Below are positions 56,220-64,000 of a stretch of 64,000 nt of DNA, piece by piece. The translations under genes were made by a program, and so were the position numbers. Positions within the stretch are counted from its first letter, which is position 1. The number at the start of each line of letters is the position of its first letter. The stretch is taken from positions 620,001-684,000 of the forward strand of contig OY725489.1 in assembly GCA_963281255.1 (NCBI GenBank), written 5' to 3'. This DNA comes from Aphrocallistes beatrix (lineage: Eukaryota; Porifera; Hexactinellida; Sceptrulophora; Aphrocallistidae). The notes beneath the pieces were generated by a model. It did not search any database. It saw only the letters and a program-made list of their open reading frames with translations, and was not told the origin of the DNA.

Positions 56220-57649
56220 CTCCCTCCAAGACACACATTTCCGAATAAGGAATGATTGCAAACGCCCCTCCAATACCCATACATCCATCCCCTCCCCTCT
56301 CTGAGAATTTTTTATGTCTCGGGCTTTGTGTTTGCTCTCTCTTTCTCTCACCTCAATGTGTACCATATAGTGAATGTTTATATCTAGTTCACAAAATTTA
56401 ATCTTATTACTTAGAATTATTTAAGTGATTGGACACAGTATCATAGTTTTTATTATCTGATGTAAATTAATATATAAGTCATGTCGTAACCTATTTATCT
56501 CTGAATGAAGTGTGTCACGCACAATTGTATGATCGAATAATCGCGTTGAAAGAGGCGATCACCGATTATTTATGTCATAACAGCTGAGCTCATATATCCA
56601 AACTGAATTGATGTAGCTAATCTCCTTACAAGAGTTTGGCCCGAATTTCGTTATATATTCGGTTACAAATATTTTGCAACCATTTGATTAGTACGCTATA
56701 CTAATAATATATATATGGTTAATAGTAATATTATCTGATCTGATATTACATGTATGTTCAGTTTCTCTTCTCAGGACTATTATGAATTGCCATCCACAAT
56801 TTATATACTAGAAACATTCAATACATTTGTTCTAATTCAGTTTCAAACTGAGAAGTTCTGAAAAAAGGGTTTTTATCGACAGCTTGGAATTGATAATAAT
56901 AGGGTAATCAAGTCTTGAGATATATACAGTCGACTCCGCTTAATAGGGCCACTGTTTAATCGGGTCAACCGCTTAATAGGGCCACTGTTTAATCGGGTCA
57001 ACCGCTTAATAGGGCCACTGTTTAATCGGGTCAACCGCTTAATAGGGTCACTGTTTAATCGGGTCAACCGCTTAATAGGGCCACTGTTTAATCGGGTCAA
57101 CCGCTTAATAGGGTCACTGTTTAATCGGGTCAACCGCTTAATCGGGCCACTGTTTAATCGGGTCAACCGCTTAATAGGGCCACTGTTTAATCGGGTCAAC
57201 CGCTTAATAGGGTCACTGTTTAATCGGGTCAACCGCTTAATAGGGCCACTGTTTAATCGGGTCAACCGCTTATTCGGGCCACTTTTGGCAGGACCGGAAT
57301 AGCTCTCACACATAGAAGCTACAAAATATTTTCGGTTAATAGGGTCCTCCGCTTAATCGGGGCAAAATGTCCTCTGACCGATGTGGCCCTATTAAGCGGA
57401 GTCGACTGTATATATATGGAGAGAGAGACGTGTTTATCTAAGAATTTTAAATCTCATTAGACGTATATGAAACCTTTCATGATGAACTCTGTTTATAATC
57501 GACTCTGTTTAATTTGGACATTGATTAATCAGGATGAGTCACTTCAATATTTGTCTCATTAATTAATAGTTTAGCTAACTTTTATTATTTCACTCAAATA
57601 CTTTCTCCTTAAAAGCCTGGAACTTAGCTTAGATTCTTAAAAAGTCGAA
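56220..57649. other. Intergenic region WIPF to ARPC2
   Basis: AT-rich 3' flank of WIPF, then an M1 element with an internal minisatellite (56927-57408), then the leader region of ARPC2. No other gene is seen. Confidence 0.55.
56927..57408. mobile_element. M1 MITE with an internal 33-bp minisatellite
   Basis: A 482-bp element with perfect CAGTCGACTCCGCTTAAT ends and TA flanks (56925-56926, 57409-57410). From about 56938 to 57270 a 33-bp unit (ACCGCTTAATAGGGCCACTG, then TTTAATCGGGTCA) repeats about ten times. Units alternate irregularly between GGGCC and GGGTC variants, and one unit has CGGGCC. Other M1 copies have this unit at most once. Confidence 0.93.
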
Positions 57650-60600
57650 ATGATTCTATTAGAAATTTGGAGTAGAATCGTAGAAGAAACCCTCCTATCA
57701 AGATTCCAATGGTAATCGATTCTATTTTTAGATTTGCACGCAAATTTTCGTGTTTTGAGTTTCTATTTTTAGTGCGAAGCCTGAAGCTGTCGAAGTGGTT
57801 GCCGCAGGTAATTCCACACATAAATATTTATGTTTACCTTTATGATTGACTTGTTTACTTCTAGATTTCGATGGCATTCTCTATCACATTTCAAACTTGA
57901 ATGGAGATAAGGGAAAAATCCTTGTTAGCATTTCAGTGAAGTTTTACAAAGAAATCCAGGAGATCGGAGGAGTAGAGGTGAATAAACTGAGATCTGATAA
58001 AAACGGAAAAGAAGGATTTACTTATATGTTGGCAGTCGATGTTAATTATTTGTTGGAATCGGTTTCGGGTTTTTGGGGCGAGTTCGGATTAGGTCAGATT
58101 GGGTTTAGTGATATATTGCAATATATATAAAATATACAGGTGACTCCGCTTAATAGGACCACATCGGTCAGAGGACATTTTGCCCCGATTAAGAGGAGAA
58201 CCCTATTAACCGAAAATATTTTGTATTAGCTTTTATGTGTGAGAGCTATTTCGTTCCTGCCAAAAGTGGTCCGATTAAGCGGTTGACCCGATTAAACAGT
58301 GGCCCTATTAAGCGGAGTCGACTGCATTTAGGTTTGGGCTCGAATACAGATCCATCCAGATTCTGGTTCTGAAAGTGGGTCTTATTCCAACTCTGCTATG
58401 CAGTGAGATTACAAGTTTTTTGGCTGATAGAATTCAAATTGACCGATAACTCAAATTCAAGGCATTTAAAACCTCGCCAACATGTAAGTAACCCCACTTA
58501 AATTTAACTTTTCAATTCTTTTCTTCTTTCCAGTTTTTGATGAAGGAGTACGAAGGTTTCGTCTGCGATGTAGAGTCCGGGTATAATTTCTCAATTGTAT
58601 TCGACGTAGAAAAGCTGCCAGAAGACAAAGGTAACCAATCACATTACGCATTGAATGCTTCTGATTTGACCTTGCGTTTTTTTGAGATAACATCCAATTC
58701 AGGTCATGTGTTCCACGTAATACATCGTATAATGAAACCTCTTTTCATTAAATTCCTTATTAATAATCGATGATCCGTCCTATTGTATCATTTACACGTT
58801 TTAAAATTTCCCAACAGCTCTTACTGGTTATATCATATAATGAAATTTTATCTAAAATTCTTAAATTCACGACGGCACACCAATTCAATATATGTAACTA
58901 ACCAAAAATATTCTGAGAAGAAAATCAAATGTAGTATATAGGCATGGGAATGAATCCGTTTAAATTGCTTATAAAAGCTTTATTTTCTGTGACTCTACAA
59001 TCTACGAATGGGGAAGAGAGATAGATCAGAGGTCTGTTTAGTGATCGGGGGACTAAGTTTTATTGGACAGCATCTTGTCCAAGGATTACTGCTAGAAGGG
59101 TTTAAAGTTAAAATTCTCGACACTCGATCTGCGTGTAGAAATGATGACGTAACCTTTATTCAAGGCGATTTCTGTGATGTGGGTGTACTAGAAAGAGCTG
59201 TATCTGGCGTCACCATTGTATTCCACTGCGTTTCTGTGTGTTCGAGTTATGGAAACAAAGGTTTCGTGGAGAGAATTAACGTGAGTGGAACCCTGTCTTT
59301 GGTCTCATCTTCTATCCGCAAAGGTGTCAGGAAACTTGTTCTCATTACGAGTTGCGCGCTCGTTTCGCATTTAGGGACACACACTCGCTTTGGCCGCGAG
59401 TGTCAACCATACGCCAAGCGTCCATTCGACCACTCCTTCCAGACGAAGATAGACCAGGAGCGGATTATTCTCGAGGCGAACTCTCCCCTCCTCATGACCG
59501 CTTCTGTCAGAATCTTCGCAGTTTTCGGCGAGCAACCATCGCTTTCAGTCTTTCCAGCGGACAATTCAATACACGGACTAACCAAGTACGGAGTTGGTTC
59601 GGGCATGAACAGAATCGACTTTACTTATGTGGGTAACGTTGTTCATGGCGCCATCCTGGCTGCTATACACCTCTACCCGTCCTCTCCCGTATGTGGACAA
59701 GCCTACAATATCACGAATGGGGAACCGGTGTCCTTCAACTGGATGCTATCCACACTCGTAGAGGAGTTGGGCTGTGAATCCCCGCGCAAGAGATTCCCAT
59801 TCTGCCTCATGCTAGGCCTGGCTTTCCTCATCAGTATACTCTATTCCGTTCTCTCTATCTGTCAGCTAAACTTCCGTACAGAGTTGACTATGTCTTCTGT
59901 CAATGCAGCTGGGAAAGACAACTATTTCTCCATCGAAAAGTCCCGAGCTCAGCTTGGCTATAGGCCTTTATACTCCTTGCGCCAGGGATTGGATTTGACG
60001 ATCGGACGTGTAGAGAGAAGTTGTGATGAAAATAATTCTTGAATTTTAAAATCATCCCACCATAAAATGTCTTTACAATTATTGATATAAGAATATTTTT
60101 AAGATCTCAAATATTTGGAATCATTATAAAAGTTGGAATGTTGAATTATTCTCTTATAAATGTAATTAACTTGTGCTACGCCTTTCTTTTGATTCGAATC
60201 ACATGGCTAAGGTGTGTGTATATAGTCATTGAGAATTGAATTATTGAATATTTATCAAATGTTTATATCTTCGAATGACCCTCCACACATGACTCTCTTA
60301 ATCAACTCAATCGTATTCTCATTTTTCTCCGTTTTAAGCATAGTTCTCTCTTCCGCACAGCTGTACGCTGTCCTTCAGAGTTCATCAGCTTATTCCCCAG
60401 TGGCGTACGTGTACACATACGTGGTTTCAGTTTTCGAACTGCCTATCCTTCTCATCATAACATGCCAGACCTATCTCGGACTTTTAGCTCAATGGCTTCA
60501 GAACTACAAGACGTCTATTATGATGTTCCTCATCTCCATTTTCTGGTATGCCATGTTCATTCTCGTGTGCATATTCTCTATCGGGAATGTTGAGGCTAGT

Positions 60601-62803
60601 CCGTATTGTTCTCATGATAAATTCAATGAACATATGCAGATGTGTCAACTCGTCTCGTTCCTAGCAGTTCTCCAGTTTTTACAATCAGTCCTGTACACTG
60701 GTCTTATTATCACGATTCTCTTCTTCCTACAGTTCGCTTGGAATGAGTATACGGAGATACCCCTGATGCGCAGGTCCCCCCCTTCTTATGATGCTATTGA
60801 ATGATACTTTACCTTGCTTATTTATTAAATATTACTTGTTTACCTTTCTCATTCTGTAATAAACAAACATCGCCATTCATTTGATAATGCGGACCACAGA
60901 CAAGTTTGTCATTTAGAGTTTCTTTAGAAAACAATACACATGAATAATATTACGTTTCAATCTTAGCTAAATTTCCGTTCTGTAATCAGTTCGTCTCGGA
61001 GGTTCAATCAACGCCATTAGTAATTTAAACTTCATTTCCTGCCTAACTTGATTATTAACATGATCTATAGACCTAAACTTTCCACAAAGTTCACTAATCA
61101 GACACTTCCTTTCCTCTTCTATAATTCTGAAATTGGATTCATATCTGCTTAATATACTTGCGATACACTACAATACAATTGGAATGTTTTAGCTGGTTTG
61201 GCTCGGAAAGCTGCTCTCCTGAAACGGAATTGTTTCGCGGCCGTTTTCAACAAATATTTCGAATATCAACGAGCTGGTGATACCTCTCAAAACCGTGCCA
61301 TCATTCCTTACAGAGACAATGAAACCATGTAAGGATGTGTATAATAATTATTCTATAATTAGCACAACTACTTAAATCATGTTCAATATCCTATATGAGA
61401 TCCTGTGTACATTTCAATTATCTATCTCGTTGCTATGAAGGTACGTGTCAGCTGAGAAGGATCGTGTCACTGCTATATTTAGTACAACTTTTCAAGACGA
61501 AGATGACATCATTCTGAGCAAGATATTCATGCAGGTATGCAAGAAAAAAAACACCATGATCTGTGGGATACATCACTACAGCCAGGGTCGCTTATTGTGA
61601 ACCACCAGGGGACCAAATATCTGTTCATAATAGAGATACTTCATATTAAGCGAACTTGATTCAATACAAATCCTATCTAAAAAAATGAAATTGGGACCAG
61701 GAGGTTAGTTCATAATAAACGAATGTTCATAATAAGCGACCCTGACTGTATGAATAAACCAACACCTCTAGATAATCATAGTAACATTATATTTTAAAAT
61801 GTAATTTTTGTTGAAAAGTTTAAGAATTCCACTGTATAAGAAACAGTATTCTCAAATTTTTATTGGCTGAATAAAAACACTATTGCGTTTTAATATATAA
61901 GATAGATTATAGATATATTTAACACTACCTACCGTATATACTCGAAAAGTAGCCGGGGCCATTTACCACCTCAGAAGAATTAATATTTCAGATTTAAGAG
62001 AGTTTTCAATGAATATTATCGAACGAGTGAATCAAGAAATGGCAGAAGGGAATAATATACCAAAATTTTTAAAAAAAATTCAGCACCCGCTTTTGGGGGG
62101 ATTATTCGAGTATACACTGTATATGTTATTACAGCCCTTAAATCCGATGCTAATTCTACACAGGCGTTCACAGAGGGCAGGAAGGTACATGGAGCTCCGT
62201 CCGTCCTATTCACGCACAAGGAACCTCCTCTCGAGCTGAAGGGCACCCGAGCTGCTATCGGAAATAACATCGGATACATTACCTTTGGTATGAGTTGAAT
62301 TTTATATTGAAATAGACAGTAGGCTTTTGGCGCTAGATTTTTGCTAACTCATTTCCGATTAAGTCATTTTGGGCGGGGAAACCTTAGAAGTGTGGGTCTT
62401 TGCTATAAATAGAAATGACCCCAGGTAATTTAAGGGTTGATATTATTAATAAGAAACTATTCCAGCTCCTCGAATGTTTTGAGTGTGCAGTGGAGAAAAT
62501 TTTTTGATGCAGACAGGAAGCTGGAACAATTTCTAACCAACTCTCGGGGCTGTCCGGGGCTTTGCCCGGATGTCATGGTCCGTCCTAAACAAATCATAGG
62601 GAGGGCCTCGAATTTTTCACTTTGGCCGGATTACTAAATTCCTTGGGGACTGACTGCCCCTGCCAATAACACCTCAGCTAATTTGATCTGTGATATTTCT
62701 AGTTCTGTTTCCTCGCCACTTTGAATTCAAGGTCCGTGACCATACAGTGAATATGATCCACACCTTCAGGAACTACCTGCACTACCACATCAAGTGCTCT
62801 AAG
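57650..62803 (+). CDS. ARPC2: Arp2/3 complex subunit 2 (p34), last exon off the right edge
   Basis: Eight exons: 57650-57711, 57773-57807, 57865-57977, 58534-58630, 61193-61328, 61441-61534, 62164-62287 and 62703-62803. Phases agree, giving 254 residues; the family has about 300. It begins [19 protein letters not shown]. Then come [31 protein letters not shown]-region [53 protein letters not shown] [77 protein letters not shown] and [17 protein letters not shown]. The missing end is the final helix that binds F-actin. ARPC2 and ARPC4 form the core of the complex that nucleates branches at the mother filament. Intron 4 (58631-61192) houses two other genes on the same strand. Confidence 0.95.
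58137..58324. mobile_element. M1 MITE in ARPC2 intron 3
   Basis: A 188-bp reverse-oriented copy. Left end CAGGTGACTCCGCTTAATAG after TA; right end AAGCGGAGTCGACTG followed by CA, a one-base change in the target copy. Confidence 0.85.
59008..60042 (+). CDS. NSDHL-like sterol/3beta-HSD-family dehydrogenase with altered active site
   Basis: An intact single-exon ORF of 344 residues lying inside ARPC2 intron 4. It aligns with NSDHL (sterol-4-alpha-carboxylate 3-dehydrogenase): [83 protein letters not shown], a membrane-type helix near 270-292, and [15 protein letters not shown]. The NAD-binding motif is GGLSFIG (14-20), with Ser for the middle Gly. The catalytic Tyr of YxxxK is Ser143 (codon TCC), while Lys147 is kept. 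The TSS serine pair reads TSC. It may therefore be a pseudoenzyme or have a changed mechanism. NSDHL acts in sterol C4-demethylation at the ER. No poly(A) tract or repeats flank it. Confidence 0.85.
   Translation: MGKRDRSEVCLVIGGLSFIGQHLVQGLLLEGFKVKILDTRSACRNDDVTFIQGDFCDVGVLERAVSGVTIVFHCVSVCSSYGNKGFVERINVSGTLSLVSSSIRKGVRKLVLITSCALVSHLGTHTRFGRECQPYAKRPFDHSFQTKIDQERIILEANSPLLMTASVRIFAVFGEQPSLSVFPADNSIHGLTKYGVGSGMNRIDFTYVGNVVHGAILAAIHLYPSSPVCGQAYNITNGEPVSFNWMLSTLVEELGCESPRKRFPFCLMLGLAFLISILYSVLSICQLNFRTELTMSSVNAAGKDNYFSIEKSRAQLGYRPLYSLRQGLDLTIGRVERSCDENNS
60259..60804 (+). CDS. Four-TM protein with C-terminal PPxY motif
   Basis: The ORF gives 181 residues from ATG 60259 (ATG 60289, MTLLINS, is an alternative; the frame upstream begins at a TTG that I do not accept). 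It has four hydrophobic spans: [60 protein letters not shown] and [20 protein letters not shown]. The loop between spans 3 and 4 holds two Cys. The tail is SPPSYDAIE, a PPxY motif that binds WW domains of Nedd4-type ubiquitin ligases. The topology resembles MARVEL/LAPTM-like tetraspan proteins but I cannot name the family. It lies 216 bp after the NSDHL-like gene, inside the same ARPC2 intron. Confidence 0.75.
   Translation: MFISSNDPPHMTLLINSIVFSFFSVLSIVLSSAQLYAVLQSSSAYSPVAYVYTYVVSVFELPILLIITCQTYLGLLAQWLQNYKTSIMMFLISIFWYAMFILVCIFSIGNVEASPYCSHDKFNEHMQMCQLVSFLAVLQFLQSVLYTGLIITILFFLQFAWNEYTEIPLMRRSPPSYDAIE
61579..61748. mobile_element. MITE with TA target in ARPC2 intron 6
   Basis: A 170-bp element. 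Left end CAGCCAGGGTCGCTTATTGT; right end, inverted, CAGTCAGGGTCGCTTATTAT. TA flanks lie at 61577-61578 and 61749-61750. It is a mariner/pogo-like family distinct from M1. Confidence 0.85.
62325..62430 (+). repeat. P1-related repeat in ARPC2 intron 7
   Basis: GGCGCTAGATTTTTGCTAAC, ATTTCCGATTAAGTCATTTT, GGGCGGGGAAACC and GCTATAAATAGAAATGACCC. It is the closest match to the segment nested in M1 at 44131-44224. Confidence 0.6.
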
Positions 62804-64000
62804 GTTGGTTTATATATTTATACTTGGAGCAAAATATTTTTATTATACTTAATAATATAATATATATCCTTCGTTGCCTAGGAATTTTGCTGCGTCATTT
62901 CCGGTTTAAGCTATTTTCAGTAGGGAAGCCATACAAGTTTGGGGTAGTTACTATAAATAGAAAACCCCAGGTGCAAATTAGGGATATCATAATATCATAT
63001 TATTATTACTTACGTGTATATGCATATGCATGTAATATCCTCATAGTAATGTGTATTGCTCCTTCCTGAATTGTTGCGCCATTCACTTGCCAATAATTGT
63101 AGATCTAATTTTCTAGTTAATTGGGTTCAGAATCCCTATCCTAATCTACTGATTATGTAACGCGATTTCGTCGATGGCTGTAACATTTTAATAATTGGCT
63201 TCTGGTTGTGACTTCCCCCGAATCAACCTACGAATTATGAGATAATCAATAGTTAGGTATGAAATTAGAATTCTATTAACAGAACTACGTACTCTGAAAG
63301 CTATTAAAATATCTGCATATATTAAAAATTACGTATCTCATTACGCTGATTAGATACAAATGTTCTATCTTTACATCATTCTGTCATGAGAATAGCCAGA
63401 ATAGATTTCTTTATAAACTTATATGAGCCAATGATGTGATGTAAGAATCCGTGCAACTTCATTGCATTGTCAGTGGCCATTCAAATCTCCGAGATGAGAT
63501 GACCTATTGTTTCTCTATCGTATCCCACTATTTTCTGTCTACAAGTGATTTCGCAATCAAGTTGAGGCATAATATCTTGCAACATGTTGAATTCCTAATG
63601 TGACGTGAGTTCTCGTAGTCCACTGCATGCAGTTAAACTTTATTATATAATTAATTGATATATCAATAATTAATTGATATATCATCATTTTTAAGATGTA
63701 ATTACCTATCATCATCGTAATACATATTCTTCTGATTTGGATTCTTCTTGGTATGTCAAGATATTTTAAGTACAGTGATTTCCTTTATACTAAGTATATG
63801 TATCTAGCACTTCCATTGGTTTCTCTTGTCATATTATTGAACTAATCTTGAAACCCTTATAATTTGAACTAACTTCGTATCAGCCATCATTTTAATTGAA
63901 ATTAAATCGTTTCCGTTCTGAAATGTATCATTCTACAAACTAAGCTATGGTTTGTTCAATAATGCGTTTTCTCTGAATTTATCTTCGCATCATTTCCTGT
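62804..64000. other. ARPC2 last intron (partial) with a P1 copy
   Basis: Contains a P1 copy at about 62868-62975 (CCTTCGTTGCCTAGG; CATTTCCGGTTTAAGC; ACTATAAATAGAAAACCCC). There is a short perfect inverted AT repeat near 63650-63685. The last ARPC2 exon (about 40 residues starting AYIHTRMR in animals) is not found here and should lie beyond the edge. Confidence 0.5.

Noticed and set aside
56873..57313. Minus-strand 147-codon frame of 11-residue repeats ([11 protein letters not shown] type)
   Set aside because: It is the translation of the 33-bp minisatellite in an M1 transposon; periodicity alone keeps it open.

Overview
This window is animal (metazoan) nuclear DNA. It is AT-rich, with GT-AG introns and higher-GC exons. 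The conserved genes are typical opisthokont or animal ones: AMPK alpha, WIP, ARPC2, CDC50/TMEM30, NAA40, HP1, DDX19, poly(A) polymerase, BRIX1, MCAT, HSP60 and HSP10. The NACHT-LRR (NLR) gene, the WIP and the HP1 point to an animal. Introns are few: five genes are single-exon, and poly(A) polymerase carries a 1,449-base exon. I cannot name the species; an intron-poor invertebrate is as far as the sequence takes me.

Layout. Positions 1-17,000 look like an accessory island. It holds an NLR-type gene (minus strand, running off the left edge), then a tandem array of five paralogues of a protein family I do not recognise (A1, B1, B2, B3 and the frameshifted A2), then a minus-strand G-alpha-like gene whose catalytic and base-recognition motifs are degenerate. 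From 17,600 onward comes a housekeeping block, all on the plus strand: HSP60 (only the C-terminal half is found), HSP10, HP1, NAA40, DDX19, poly(A) polymerase, BRIX1, TMEM30, AMPK alpha, MCAT, WIPF and ARPC2 (last exon off the right edge). One ARPC2 intron contains two further plus-strand genes: an NSDHL-like dehydrogenase that has lost active-site residues, and a four-TM protein with a PPxY tail.

Non-autonomous DNA transposons (MITEs) are everywhere, and many keep clean target-site duplications (TSDs). Family M1 has CAGTCGACTCCGC ends and TA targets (mariner/pogo type). Several hAT-type elements have 8-bp TSDs. Family P1 has TTAA targets (piggyBac type) and a conserved TATAAATAG. Insertions nest in one another and fill introns; one M1 copy carries about ten copies of a 33-bp minisatellite.

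How the genes relate. HSP60 and HSP10 form one mitochondrial chaperonin and sit in tandem here. WIPF and ARPC2 act in the same actin-nucleation pathway (WIP-WASP-Arp2/3) and are neighbours. The A/B array, the NLR and the pseudo-G-alpha look fast-evolving and lineage-restricted; a role in self-defence or recognition is only a guess from company and tempo. The A/B family is the best candidate for an undescribed system.
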